From Glandiceps talaboti (lineage: Eukaryota > Hemichordata > Enteropneusta > Spengelidae), in NCBI RefSeq assembly GCF_964340395.1, contig NC_135564.1, positions 69,501-133,500 of the forward strand: a stretch of DNA of 64,000 nucleotides, read 5' to 3'. The position numbers were made by a program, and so were the translations under genes. Below, in pieces: positions 1 to 54,427 of the stretch. The first letter of the stretch is position 1, and each line of letters opens with the position of its first letter. The notes beneath the pieces were generated by a model that made no database searches, had not been told where the DNA came from, and saw only the letters and a program-made list of their open reading frames with translations.

Positions 1-692
1 AGAAATTGTCTCTCCTGTTGAGAACACTTCTTCAGTAGAGAAAGTTTCATCTGTTGAGAGCGTCTCTTCCGTGGAGACAATTTCTTCTGTTGAGAGCGGC
101 TCTTCCGTGGAGACAATTTCTTCTGTTGAGAGCGGCTCTTCCGTGGAGTCAATTTCTTCTGTTGAGAGCGGCTCTTCCGTGGAGACAATTTCTTCTGTTG
201 AGAGCGGCTCTTCCGTGGAGACAATTTCTTCTGTTGAGAGCGGCTCTTCCGTGGAGTCAGTTTCTTCTGTTGAGAGCGTCTCTTCCGTGGAGTCAATTTC
301 TTCTGTTGAGAGCGTCTCTTCCGTGGAAAAGGGTCCATCTGTTGAAAACATCTCATCAGTAAACACAGTTTCTTGAGAGGATAAAGTTTCTTCAGTTGAT
401 AACGTTTCTTCAGTAGTTGCTAAAGTCTCTTCTGTACTTCGTAATGTTTCGTCTGTAGATGACAATGTTTCTTCTGTAGTTGGTAACGTTTCTTCTGTAG
501 TAGCTAACGTTTCTTCTGTAGTTGATGTGTCAGACGTTATTTGTGGTTCGGTTGTTGCGTCGAGGGTTGTTATTTCGAATTCTGTAGAGAATTCCACAGT
601 TCCAGTTCCATATTCTTCACTTTCTAGTGTCTCCTCTGTTGTCATCTCGCTTGTAGGGTCCATGATTTGTGTCGCCTGATTCGCGTTCATTC
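1..692 (-). CDS. Thr/Ser/Glu-rich mucin-like repeat protein, exon 2 (runs off the window)
   Basis: Read on the minus strand, this 692-base exon is open from its acceptor (TTCTCTACAG, then GA) to the window edge. It joins the signal-peptide exon at 2290-2353 in phase 1. The first ~55 residues are non-repetitive and acidic (NANQATQIMDPTSEM..). They are followed by degenerate T-T-E-E-T-L blocks and then near-perfect 12-residue units alternating STEEPL and STEEIV. Ser/Thr are dense and there is no Cys, so an O-glycosylated extracellular stalk is the natural reading. Function beyond that is unknown. The rest of the protein, including any membrane anchor, lies outside the window. The open frames on the opposite strand are shadows of the repeat. 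Confidence 0.72.
54..335 (-). repeat. 36-bp coding minisatellite (12-residue unit)
   Basis: About seven to eight near-identical 36-base units lie inside the repeat-protein exon. Differences between units are mostly single bases that swap Val/Asp or Pro/Thr. The unit length is a multiple of three, so copy-number change would keep the frame. Confidence 0.85.
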
Positions 693-2289
693 CTGTAGAG
701 AATATCCTTGGATTAAACAATTCTAACGCATTGCACGCCATCAACCCAAATACGCGGGGGGGGGGGGGGGGGGTTACTTGCTGTAGCCATAACATGCATT
801 AGATCCACTGTCCGCGAGTGACACAAATCTGAGTTTATAAGCTTTTTCAATCCAGTGAAAATGCTTTCATAAAACCTTTCAAAATATTCTAGAATTATGT
901 TAATGGCGATTCTTACTTTCTAATTCTATGACCATATTATTGTCTTTGGAAGACATTCAATTTGTTAAAACAGTTGATTACATACTAGTAGTAGTGATTC
1001 CCTCAAAAATTGTGTATGCATGGATCTTTTATAAGTTATATCTTAATACTAGGTTTGAGTTCAATTGCAAGTGATGGTTAAGTATATACAACAGTAAGTA
1101 GACACTAGAGGGCGGTTTACTAATTATATAAATTACATCATTGGATCATTTATAAGTTATATCGTAATACCAGGTTTGAGTTCAATTGTGCAGGTGATGG
1201 TTAGGTATTTTAATAAGTGAATACTGCGAGTACCTTTTAAACATACATTATGTCAAAAACGTACACATTCAGATTGTGTCCCTTTAAAGCACATTTTTGA
1301 TGTATCAATAATAATAAAAATAATAATGTTGGTTTTTGTATAGCGCTTTCCCACTTTGTGCTCAACGCGCTTTATAATTATTACCCCTAGCACGGCTCTA
1401 TAGCGGCACAACGGCCCCTTTATACTTCATCAACTCCCTGGGGAGTATACAAGATTGCTATTAAATAAATTGGGACAAGATAATCTTGCTGATCCATCTT
1501 CCTGGGAAAAAATCTCGAATACTTGAACTTTCAAAAAAATTTAAAACATTTTATTCAAGTGGACAGGGTGGATGATTAACTTTCAGCACTTCAGCGTTCT
1601 TATGTTAGAAATTACGCAAAAACGATGTGAAAAGGCTTTAACAGAAGTTGATATGGGACTTTGGGAAAATTATGATGATTGCTTTCTGTGATCGTGTCGC
1701 TTCAATGGCCCAGATTAGGATTAAAATATTAGGTCTCAAAATATTATCTGGCAGAGCTATAGCAAAAAGGTTGACCGAGAACAAGAGAATGGCGTAATAC
1801 CTATGGATCCACTGATAAGATAACATCAATGCGAGAACCTAGGATTGAACCACAGGCCTTTAAATTCAAACTACTGAACACTAGGATGTATTAACTTGTG
1901 TTGCTGACAATGTGATAGTGATCAACAGATAAATCAATTTTAAACATTTCAGCGGGTGTGAATATTCAAATTGAATTATGTATGATTACAACTACATTAC
2001 AGTGCTATCCTTTTCAATATTAACTATGACGATAAATAATAACATGGACAACAATAACTTGGTAATCGATGGGTAATATGATGAATCGGACATAGTTCAG
2101 TCATGTCTGAGATGGGCTCAAGCACAACTTCAAGGTGTTAGAATCGATATGTTGTGTTTCACATAACTGCAATGCCAACGTGACGATGCCGACGTAAATA
2201 TATGTTGCCAACCTAGCTACATTGGCGGTGCTTACAATTTCGAGGATCTACAAGAGATAAAACATAGTCCATGAGGTGTTGAAACTTAC
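693..2289 (-). other. Intron 1 of the Thr/Ser/Glu-rich gene
   Basis: No coding sequence is seen. It holds a run of 18 G at 756-773, a diverged direct repeat (about 1021-1080 and 1141-1200, sharing TTTATAAGTTATATC and GGTTTGAGTTCAATTG), and a dispersed repeat at about 1300-1450. Confidence 0.6.
1300..1450. repeat. Dispersed repeat with AAT run and GCGCTTTCC / CAACGCGCTTTA core
   Basis: An (AATAAT) run is followed by a segment with a short inverted GCGC core (AGCGCTTTCC, then CAACGCGCTTTATAATTATT). A related arrangement in the other orientation appears near 28150-28240 (TAGTGCTCAGCGCC..GGGGCTTTACAAGTGCTATTGTTATTAT). No coding capacity; family not identified. Confidence 0.4.
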
Positions 2290-2353
2290 CTTTCCAGATT
2301 GCCCCGATAAAGAATAAAAACAGCATTTGTCGTATCGCTCCCAAAGATGGCAT
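2290..2353 (-). CDS. Signal-peptide exon of the Thr/Ser/Glu-rich repeat protein (exon 1)
   Basis: The exon starts with ATG and encodes 21 residues, with the hydrophobic core MLFLFFIGAIW after a short Arg-containing N-region: a classic secretory signal. It ends AAAG followed by the strong donor GTAAGT, in phase 1. The next good acceptor in the same phase is at 692, giving a Gly codon across a 1,597-base intron. A TATATAT box lies about 25 bases upstream of the ATG, so the 5' leader would be very short. The start was chosen because it is the only ATG that gives a signal sequence in phase with the downstream repeat exon. Confidence 0.7.
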
Positions 2354-2377
2354 CCTGTTTTAGCTGGCCTTGACCCC

Positions 2378-2384
2378 ATATATA
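2378..2384 (-). promoter_or_regulatory. TATA-like box upstream of the repeat-protein gene
   Basis: The minus strand reads CC-TATATAT-GGGG. The box ends 24 bases before the ATG of the signal-peptide exon. With normal TATA spacing, transcription would begin almost at the start codon, so either the leader is extremely short or the box is fortuitous. Confidence 0.35.
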
Positions 2385-2575
2385 GGTTAGAGGACGGACA
2401 CGCCTCTACGTCCATGCCATTGGATCGACCACCAAGCGTCCTATTTCATGGGAATACAAACATAACGATACCTTTGCAGTGAAAATAAGTAGGCCTCAAT
2501 AACCTCAAATTGACACCGGAATCTCAACGAGGTTAGGCGTGCGTTAAAATCAATTTACTGAAAAATATCACTCAC

Positions 2576-2662
2576 CTTTTCACGACGGGCCCACGTGATA
2601 ATCCACGTTATAGATGGTGTTCGCATTCCAAGCTGCTCTTTCCTCAGTCCTTGATTCAACAT
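2576..2662 (-). other. Possible alternative upstream exon
   Basis: A minus-strand ATG-initiated stretch of 29 codons (MLNQGLRKEQ..WARREK) ends exactly at AAAAG with the consensus donor GTGAGT. It is more GC-rich than its surroundings and ends in phase 0, so it does not join in frame to the repeat exon at 692. It could be a 5' untranslated exon or chance. Confidence 0.2.
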
Positions 2663-3779
2663 ATGTAGGGCGATAGCGCACACATAACGGTTTACATTTC
2701 CACAGTCAAATAAGCAAAGTTGTGGTTAGCCCTTTGTCATTCTAATCAAGAAATTATTCTAAAACACCTGTTGAATGCGTCATCAAGAATAGTCGACCAA
2801 ATCCTCTTTTGCCATTAATGGCATATAATTAATGTTTTCTGCCACTAAAACATTATATTTCTTAGACAGTCATCATCACTGAAAGATTTATCATGTCCTA
2901 ATATAGTGTACCTGCATCATTTTGTCCTAAATATAGATTTAGTTCAAAACCTATCTTCGCTGTCAAAGATCAACTCAGATATCACGTCATGGTGGTGGTA
3001 ATAGTGGGTTTTCACCTAAGCACTTATACCGACGGTCAACTCCGCCGCCCCCCCCCCCCCGTTAATGAGATATTCATATGCGAATAAGGACGCTAACCTG
3101 AATGAACACGACCTAAACAACAATGCAGACTCATTAGTCTTTTGACAATATTTAACGTCATTGTAATTCTATATGCAAATCTTTAGATTCCACCAATCAA
3201 AAATTGTGGTATTGCTCAGACACTGCAGCAGTAGCCGGCGGTTTTAGAAACAGGTGTTCTCTCAACTTGAGAACATTGCATTGTAGCGTCATTGGCTAAC
3301 GTTGTAAGACGCTGATATGCAAATTATAATGCAAATTTCAATGAAATATTGAAGTATCAGGTTAAATCATCCTTAACGGGTGACTTTGCACTGTATCTAG
3401 ACAAAGAGTAGAAATGTGTTGATTGGGAAGGGCGTTTAGAGACTTCTCTCTAAGATATAGTGGTTTACTGACCTAATAATTAGAAAGTACGAACCATGAA
3501 AAATAAAGGTCGAAATATTCACGGAAATAAACCGTTAATCCCCATTCGACATACGTTCGTAGGTTGTCTAGTCTGATTGCTTTCAAAGTGAAAGTGAAGA
3601 ACGGTAATGGTGCTACTTATGTTCTGTTTTAACTCCATGGATTTGACAAGACATTTTTGTGGCAATCTTTATTTCTCAGAGGTGAAACTCGAGAGTAAAA
3701 GTAGTAAAACATAGTTATACATGTACTTGGAATTCAACAAGCTCTGGTGATTCTCCCCAGAACGTAGTCGAGCAGCACA

Positions 3780-4868
3780 GTTAGTTTAGTTTAGTTTAGT
3801 TTAGTTCAGTTAGGGATTAAATATCCAGAGATAATGTCACCCCATCAGAATCTGGTGCAAAAGTGTTGATCAATGTTGTTCTTGAATTCGTTGACGTTTT
3901 TGGAAAGTACAACATAGTCCGGTAATGAGTTCCACTCAGTAACAATACGAACAGGAAAACAATTCTTTGGCGGATCCAATCGTGCATGTTGTTTCCGGAG
4001 TTTTGCAGCATGTCCCCTCGTAGAAGTGTATGTAGATTTCTCTAGTGGAACCGAACATTTGTCAATGTTGTTGATTATTTTAAATACTTGCAGCATGTCC
4101 CCTCGTATACGACGTGTTTTGAGTGTAGTTAACTGTAATGTTGCTAGTCTGTCCTTGTATGGTTTGTCTTGACATTCAGTGATGACCTTGGTGACTCGCC
4201 TTTGTACTTTCTCAAGTGTTGCAATGTCTTTATGTAGCCATGGTGACCATGCTTGTGAGGCATATTCTAGATGTGGTCGAATGAATTGTTTGTATAGTTT
4301 GAGTATTATGTCCTTTGATCGTAATTTAAAAGTTCTTTTAATCATTCCAAATACGTTGTTTGCTTTTCTGACTGCTTCCGAACATTGTCTATTAGGTTTT
4401 AAGCTACTGTGCACAATTACTCCTACATCCTTTTCTTCCTCTACTTCCTTCAGGGTGAAGTCCATCATAGAGTATTTCAGTTTCGGGTTATTTGATCCCA
4501 TGTGTATAACTTTGCATTTATCAATGTTAAATTTCATCTGCCATTTATCTGACCAGTCTACAAGATGATTTAAGTCTCTTTGCAATGAAGAATGGCCACT
4601 GGGATCCTGGATTTTCCTATATATTTTTGCATCGTCAGCAAATTTCTTTATCTGTGCCTGGACACCCACATCAATGTCATTGATGAAAATTAAAAATAAT
4701 ACTGGGCCTAACACTGACCCCTGTGGTACTCCACTTGTGACATGTTTCCATGATGAATTACATCCCTGAACAACTACTCGCTGTTGTCTGTTGGACAGCC
4801 ATTCTTCAACCCAATTAGCAATATCTCCAATTATACCATGGGCCCGCAGCTTGAGTAACAATCTATTC
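3780..4868 (-). mobile_element. 5'-truncated CR1/jockey-type LINE (reverse transcriptase C-terminal part)
   Basis: One long minus-strand frame encodes the later part of a non-LTR reverse transcriptase: LLLKLRAHGI, SGVPQGSVLGPVLFLIFIND, the catalytic FADD box (FADDAKIY), thumb region, and a C-terminal domain with RPHLEYASQAWSPW. Family similarity begins abruptly near 4860 (the expected DFSKAFDTV block is missing), so the copy is 5'-truncated. The frame is intact to its stop near 3845. The 3' end is a short (ACTAA)n tail at 3781-3806. No endonuclease is present. The copy is recent-looking but cannot be autonomous. Confidence 0.88.
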
Positions 4869-5038
4869 GACGATCGGGTTGTTGTGTTATTGTCGACCAG
4901 CACCATTACGAACCCCACTATATATCCTTTATAACTGGCTTCCAAGGTATCAATAATCATAAAGTGTTCATGATCACATTATTCCGAGCCCACCCCTGTC
5001 ATAAATTCTGGTCGTTTCCTATTTGTGCAAACAATTAC

Positions 5039-5322
5039 CTGTTCTGATGACGTTGGACGACATTCCTTATTCTACGTTTTACTACAGTAGCAGGACGAAT
5101 AATGTATATGTCTTGCACATCTCGAGAAAGAATGCGTAAACTTGCACATACATGATCTGCTATCAGTTGATGATTGTTAGCATACTGACCCATAGCTTCC
5201 AAAATCAATTGACTTTCGGTAGGTGCCACAGGAACCCGGATCACACATCCGCGCCCGGGAATTTTTTCACGACAATTCCCTGGAGCACGTGTTCGAATTA
5301 CTTTGAAAACTAATTCTAACAT
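5039..5322 (-). CDS. Hypothetical exon inside the TIR element
   Basis: An ATG-initiated open stretch of 94 codons plus two bases ends at AACAG followed by GTAATT, a plausible donor in phase 2. The middle (QLILEAMGQYANNHQLIADHVCASLRILSRD) faintly recalls an armadillo-type helical repeat; that is an impression, not a domain assignment. The C-terminus is Arg-rich (RRIRNVVQRHQNR). No downstream exon was found, and the LINE lies immediately beyond. It may be a remnant of a transposon gene, a captured exon or a chance ORF. Confidence 0.25.
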
Positions 5323-5794
5323 ATGTTTACGTGAATTCTATATTTAAAAAGAATTAGAAGGAAAGTGAACAGATGGTTCAAATCATGAAAAATCAATGCG
5401 TTCTCGTCTCAATCTTGCAAGCCTATCAACCAATCGCCATGTTCTTTTCATTCATTAACATCTGCATACAGGTGTACAAGAAATGTATTGACAAATCTGT
5501 AAGCTTGTGATAATGAAATGCAACTTACTTGACAAAGGGAACATTCTCTTTCGCCCACTCGGGCTGAAGACGTGAAATATTGTCAATAGATTAATGAGGT
5601 TTCAGTTGATTTATACGTGGCAGATATTTATTTATTTGCATATCAATAGTTTTTCGTCTGCATCGTCTATATCGTACGCTTTGGTGAAAACCCACTAATG
5701 TAATGTAAACCATGATGGTCACATAAGTTCTGCAGACTCAAAATATGATGTCATAATGAGTGTAAATCATACGACGAAATCACAATTGCATAAG

Positions 5795-5902
5795 ATCAGT
5801 ATAGTACAGTATAGTATAGTACAGTATAGAATTGTACAGCATAGTGTGGTGTGGTGTGGTGTAGTGTAGTGTAGTGTAGTGTAGTGTAGTGTAGTGTAGT
5901 GA
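5795..5902. repeat. Pentanucleotide simple repeat (AGTAT/GTGTA type)
   Basis: Runs of AGTACAGTATAGT grade into GTGTG and then GTGTA units. Confidence 0.85.
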
Positions 5903-5994
5903 CATTTCATACAGAATTTAGAGATTTGGACCATAAAAAGCTAGGAATATTAGGAAACTATTCGTAAGTAGTCGATGGTATTTGACACATATTC

Positions 5995-6200
5995 CTACTG
6001 ATATGTGTATCTCTGTAGCAGACATCATCCTGATTGGTCAATACTTCTGTGACATACACATGTGACATATCCTGATTGGTCAGTACATCTGTGGCATCTT
6101 GATTAGTCAGTACAGGTGATATCATCCTGATTGGAAAGTTCATATGCGACCTCATCCTGGCTGGTCAGTACATCTGCCATATCACCCTCATTGATGAGTA
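5995..6200. repeat. Degenerate ~30-bp tandem repeat with repeated GATTGGTCAGTAC
   Basis: Six diverged units each carry a CCTGATTGGTCAGTACATCTG-like core. Each core includes an inverted CCAAT pentamer. Confidence 0.6.
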
Positions 6201-9200
6201 CAACTTGAAACATGTTACGTTTTATTGTAGAAAAAATAGAACCCGTGTGCGTTCTGAGTTTGAACTATTCCAACACTGAGTAATAACTTGTAATTAGCTC
6301 CTAGAATGAAGAACGTTGAATAGTGGAGGGGCGGGAATCAAGTTTGTTAATACTACCAGAAGCAATAAAACCATAGATGCGCCACTATAAACGGTTGAAC
6401 TTGTAATTGTAGTTATTTGCACCTATACGGCAAAATGTTACCAAAGTTCTCCAAACATCCATTTTTTAGTTGCACCCGCAATTATCATTAAAGCACAATA
6501 AGGAAGGTGCATTTCAGCATCATAATACTAATACACATTATTTTTGTCTTATCTTTCACACCCTAGTATATACGAGCAGCAGATATATGCATAAAAATCA
6601 TTTTAACATGTGTTAAAGGGACACAATTTTTCACGATACGGTCTTTTGTGGTTAGTTTTATTTCATCAAAATATCTTTATGTCATTTCAGCTACTAGTAT
6701 AATACGGCCTAGCAACAGATACAATCCTCACCAGGAACCTGTATCTTATATAAAAATGAAATGAGATTATTCTTATATTCAATCTTATATTCAACGTTAG
6801 ATTAGAAGAATGATAACTCTGCGAAATCATGAAACAAGAAATGATACATTGCGACTGCAGGAATGGTCCCACTTCACATCCACTTGCCAGGAGTGGCATT
6901 CCAGGGATATTGTATCTGTATTTGGTTTGAAAGTCGTATTTTCGATTAGAAAACACTCGTAAACGGCACGTTGCTTATAATGAAGAATATTTTATTTCTC
7001 TTAAAAAAGAAAACAAGGAGTTATCTTTGGAAAATCCATCTTGAATATAAATGCAAAGGAATGGCTCCGACACTGAATAAAATAAAATTGTGGCACTAAA
7101 AACATTGATGAGTAAAACGAAAACAAAATGTAAACACATAAAAGTAATATCGAACCACCCCCTCTAAATTTCATAAGATGGTACTCCAACAACATAAAAT
7201 AAAACGTATGTACATATTGAGGTGCCCATTAGCGTTTGACAACGCACAATAACCTCCTGGGTCAAAAACTTTCTCTGATTACTCGACTGGGAACTAGTGA
7301 CTGTGACGATGTACACCTATGAGAATGACCTTTCATCTTTAGAGGTTCCATAATTAACCTGGATGTAGACGGCTGTGTTTTTTACTATTACCAAAGCATT
7401 ACAGTTTTTTCAAATGGCAAGCATCAGCTTTTGCAAAAATCACTGTCCGTTTCTTTTTCGGAGGTTTTCTTAAGGCAACAAAAGTTGTGGTACTGGTATG
7501 TTATTTCTCTCTTTTGTTGGACATTTTCGAGAGTACCATCAATTTTGTGCAATCAGAAATAAAACATGATTAGATTTGTTAAACTAAGTGTCATCTATCG
7601 AGATACCGATATCACAATTGCTGATTGGGAGTAGAAAGATAACGTTACGGTAGTTTAATCATTCTTTACAATACCGTAACGTTGAAAACAGTGATTTGAA
7701 ACTGAATGTAAATTACTTGAAGGTATAACTATTCGTTAAATTCTTACGATTAACATCCACTTTAACTCTTCTCGTGTACAACTCACTGCTATGTTAATTT
7801 TAATTCAAAAAGTGTTATTGTTTTTGACTTCGTAACAAACAAAAAACATGCCTTAGCACTTTTCTGGTGACCTGCGAAGTCAGTACTATTCTCTACAATG
7901 AAATCTGTAATAAGTCCAGGTATCGAGAAGAATTGGCAACTTTCTTTCCCGTGGCCAGCGTTTTGAGTAAAAACGACATTGCATTCTGATTTGTAATAGC
8001 CCCTCACTGAATTGATGGAACGCTGAATCTATACAGTCTAAAGTGTAAAGACAAAATACAAGTTAAAAAGTTGAAAGATATTCCACCTTATGAATCGGTA
8101 AATGATTGTTACCAGACTAAGTATATGTATACTTATTAACCTAACCACCACGACTATTCTCTATGTGTACATCAAATTATTCCCTTCCCTTTATAAAAAT
8201 TCATTGTCGTTTCCTAAATACATTATTGATTTTAATAATTTACAATAAATACAAATGTTCATAATTGTTAAGGAAAGCATAAAAAGAATTGTTTTTTCCC
8301 AATTCAACGCATTAAAATTATCCCCATATAAGTGTGCTGCTCAGCAGTTATAGAAAAACAATTTAGTTCGTATAAGGTAGATATTTCAGAATTTCGAAGT
8401 GCACCCATAGATATGTCTCTTTCAATTTGATTCGAAGGTCTTACTGACAAATCACAAGTTACAAGATCTTCTTTATTACATTGTTGACGTGCTCTAAGAA
8501 TGAACATTCACCAAATCAGCTGATGAGTCATCAAGTTCAAACAAAACGAGGCTTTCGACGGCAATGCTCATTTAAATCATGAAACCTTATTTTCGTTCTA
8601 AGTTTGCATTGTTTTAAAGTATTAATGTCTGATTTGGGAAATGAATTATATTCAATTTGTTTTCTGGAAAGGTTACTTTGCAATATTTGTCAAAGAAGGC
8701 ACATACAATGTTTTATATTTGAACTGTTGGATTTCTTATTGATATTGAAAGTACTGTATTACTGGCGACAAATTAGACCCGAGACATATCTATGGATGGG
8801 AAAATCTAAACCTATTGATGTCTCTGAGGGACTGGACAATCGGTGGGGAAAATATTAATTATCATAAATGTATGTAAAATCGCACAGCTGGTGTAATTTC
8901 AGAGCAGAAAAAACATTTGTTTTAGAATTTCCTAAAGTTTCAAATTTTAGAACTTACAATGCAAATAATTCAAAGCTTTCCTTGTTTAATACAACATAAT
9001 GAAGTTTATGAAGAAAAATCTAGTTTGGTACTAAGCACCGAAATTACACCTGTAAATAGTTTCTTTGAATATTAGTTATTGTCTAAACAAAGAGAAGCTT
9101 ATCACCCGACGACCCAAAAAACACGTAGCCTGGAACGGCAGCATATCGTATAACATACTTTAAATAATATCCAGGGTTAGAGTTAAATATGTGATATTTG

Positions 9201-9610
9201 TTAATCGAATGTGTTTTTCAGTATTTCATAAAAATAATATAAATTTTAAGATATAAACAATTTTAAAGGCAATATTCATAAGGTTGCCTAAAAATGTTTA
9301 GATATCTATGTAAGATTCTTGAACAGCCTTTCATGTAAGCATTAACATGGCAACACACTATGGTAAATGATGTCTGCCAGAGTTGTTAACATTGATCATA
9401 TTTCAAAAATATACTCAAGGAGATAACATTATGCAAAGACGTACGAAACTGGTACAGTAATCCCTTGTATGACTTGCAGACATCTATTCAAACACGCATA
9501 AAATTTTCTTCTTTTTTTTAACATGTTAGGATAAACATATCCCAATATTAAAGCATATAGGAAGGGTTATCTATAAAGTTAAGTTACTTGATCATCACTG
9601 TTTAACATAT
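6201..9610. other. Intergenic DNA without recognisable genes
   Basis: AT-rich sequence with only short unsupported ORFs on both strands. The longest (8604-8855, plus strand, 84 codons) has no recognisable motif and no splice context. Confidence 0.5.
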
Positions 9611-9614
9611 ATAT

Positions 9615-9616
<2 letters not shown>

Positions 9617-9699
<83 letters not shown>
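9617..9699. repeat. (AT)n microsatellite
   Basis: Uninterrupted TA dinucleotides ending in TATGTATG. Confidence 0.97.
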
Positions 9700-9707
<8 letters not shown>

Positions 9708-9826
9708 AGTAAATAGTATCAAACTCGTAGAAGAGAGTGCTCGATGCTTGTGTTGACTGATGATCGCATTGAGCGTGAAGCTCGGAGTAACAACTAAGCA
9801 CCTCAAGTTCCAACCTACTTACTTTG

Positions 9827-10015
<189 letters not shown>

Positions 10016-10436
10016 GCTAGTTTATACCAATTGTATCATGTGACCATTTGATAAATAACGATCAAGTGGGGCTGATTGGCACTGTCCACCTGTGATGTCC
10101 CACTGACATGGTAATTATTCCATCCCATGGACTAATTTTGATATTGATATTTACATATTATATTTCGATATTAACATCCATTTCATACTTTGACCTAATA
10201 GCCAATCATAGCTAGTAACTAACACATAATGTTAATAAATGGCAATTACATGACATGACACTGTTCGCACGGTTAAGTCTGAAGAAACTGAACATCTGTT
10301 GCAGGGATAACAGTTTGAATTTGTCTTACTGCAGCATTTCACGCGTTAACAGAATCAATGTGAATCATTTCCTCTGGCAGGATTGGTGCAAAGTATCTTA
10401 TAAATGTTAGACATCAACTCTCACACTACATGGTAA

Positions 10437-52858
<42,422 letters not shown>

Positions 52859-52894
52859 CTAAAAAATGACATTCGTTAACAAGGGTTCTCTTTG

Positions 52895-53876
52895 TAGATT
52901 GTAGCTCAGCCTTCAACACCATCATCCCACAGAAGTTATTCAATAAACTTGATTAACTCAAAATCGATCCTTCAATATGTTTATAGGTTCTGGACTTCTT
53001 GCTAGTAGATAGGCCCCAATCTGTTAAAATTGGGCACAGGTATTATCTAAATCAATCGTTTTTTGAGTATTGGTGCACCATAGGGATGCGTTTTGTCACC
53101 GTTGATGTATTATCTGTTCACGAACGACTGTGTATCTCATGACGAACTGATGATACCACTATTGCCGGGTTCATAAATTATGCTGATTGAACTAGGTATT
53201 GAGCTGAGGTTCGAGGTTTGGTTGACTGACTGGTGCTCAAATAATAATCTCAAATTAAACGTCCACAAAAACTAAAGAAATAGTTGTTGACTTTCGCAAG
53301 AAAAAAAGCGCTATTGAACAACTTAAAATATTGCCAAACTGTCGAAATGGTGGACTCATTTGAATTTCTTGGCAAATCAATTTTAAATTCAATTAAAATA
53401 AAATAAAATAAGAAAGTAATACAACTGCAATTGCCAAACAAGCACGACCGCGTATGTCGAGAAATTTGGCGTTAGCCAAGGTGTACTAAGTCTTGTACTA
53501 AGTCTTGTACGTTTTTATAGAACATTACTGTTTCGTACGGCAGTGCCACACAATAGAACAAGACCAGCCTTGAGAAAATAGTCAAAACCGCTGCCAAAGT
53601 CATTGGCAATGATTTACCCTCCATTGAGACACTGTGTTATGCTCGTTTGTCTGGGGATTGCAAACAAATCATAGCTGACGTATCACACCCGATACATAAC
53701 CTATTTGAATTTCTTCCCTCTGGGAAACGTTTTAGATCATTCAGATCAAGAACTGTATGTTTTAAGAATATCTTTTATCCAAGAGCAGTGCATTTTCAGA
53801 ATTTACTTCTCCCAGGAGGAAAATTGAATTTCCTCATCTCTTTAATAGAATCCAAATTCATGAAATAACACATCAT
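52895..53876 (+). pseudogene. Decayed non-LTR retrotransposon (Rex/CR1-like RT)
   Basis: Broken plus-strand frames keep recognisable blocks: VDCSSAFNTIIPQKLF, LDFLLVDRPQSVKIGH, the sequence expected around the catalytic box, NNLKLNVHKTKE.., VDFRKKK, and near 53670 HPIHNLFEFLPSGKRFRSF. Many frameshifts and stops. Different from the two other LINEs in the window. Confidence 0.75.
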
Positions 53877-54044
53877 AAGCCTTAGGTCCTAGAGTGAGCG
53901 CTCCAGGGATACGGCCTAACCGTATCAAACACACACCTGCACAAGGAAGTCGTGCTGTAAAATGTAATACTTTGTACATGTATACAGTTTGGTTATTTTG
54001 TTAACTGATACAATGTAGTTGACTCACCCAAACACGATATAGGG

Positions 54045-54427
54045 TAGACTCTCTTACAGCCCTCGGAGCTTCGCTTTACTAAAATTAAAGCTAAACGAAT
54101 TATTTTGTATGTACCGATGCCAGCTAATTAACCGTACTCGAATATCCTTGTACTGTGCGCCCTCATCGACCATGATAGAGATAACCATTCGTTGACGTGT
54201 GACTGCGACGCTCCGTGTTATCGCGAAGCCTCGGACTTCGCGATAACACGGAGCGTCGCAGTCACACGTCAACGAACATATATCTCTATGTGGTCGATGA
54301 GGGCGCACAGTACAAGGTTGTTCGAGTACGATGGAGTACGTTATGTAGATGGTATCGGTACATACAAAATAATTCATTTAGCGTCGATTTTAGTAAAGCG
54401 AAGTTCCGAGGACTGTGAGAGAGTCTA
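54045..54427. mobile_element. 383-bp foldback element with 9-bp target duplication
   Basis: The whole element is one inverted repeat. The ends are TAGACTCTCTTACAG and, reversed, TAGACTCTCTCACAG. The 41-base inner arms (54188-54228 and 54236-54276) are perfect around a 7-base spacer. GATATAGGG occurs directly at 54036-54044 and 54428-54436. A 9 bp duplication with long TIRs is typical of Mutator-like elements. No transposase, so it is non-autonomous. Confidence 0.85.

Larger units (their letters stand above)
3004..5695. mobile_element. 2.7-kb long-TIR DNA element flanked by TA, carrying a nested LINE
   Basis: The left end reads GTGGGTTTTCACCTAAGC and the right end, reversed, reads GTGGGTTTTCACCAAAGC. 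Both are bordered by TA. Similarity returns further in: near 3130-3170 and, reversed, near 5560-5605 (CTCATTAGTCTTTTGACAATATTT versus CTCATTAATCTATTGACAATATTT, compared base by base). The TIRs are therefore roughly 170 bp. The interior holds a 95-codon ORF with a donor-like end (5039-5322) and a truncated LINE (3780-4868). TA flanks suggest a mariner-like integration, but no DDE transposase is visible. Confidence 0.55.

Noticed and set aside
54-376. Plus-strand Ser/Val/Glu and Leu/Pro repeat ORFs
   Set aside because: Opposite-strand shadows of the minus-strand STEE repeat exon, which has a signal peptide and matching splice phases.
776-798. ATGGCTACAGCAAG as the start of the repeat-protein gene through the poly-C tract
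   Set aside because: With the 18-base homopolymer the frame does not match, no signal peptide results, and a much better acceptor lies at 693-694.
4179-4568. 129-codon plus-strand ORF
   Set aside because: Antisense shadow of the LINE reverse transcriptase.
8604-8858. 84-codon plus-strand ORF
   Set aside because: No motif, no neighbours, length expected by chance in AT-rich intergenic DNA.
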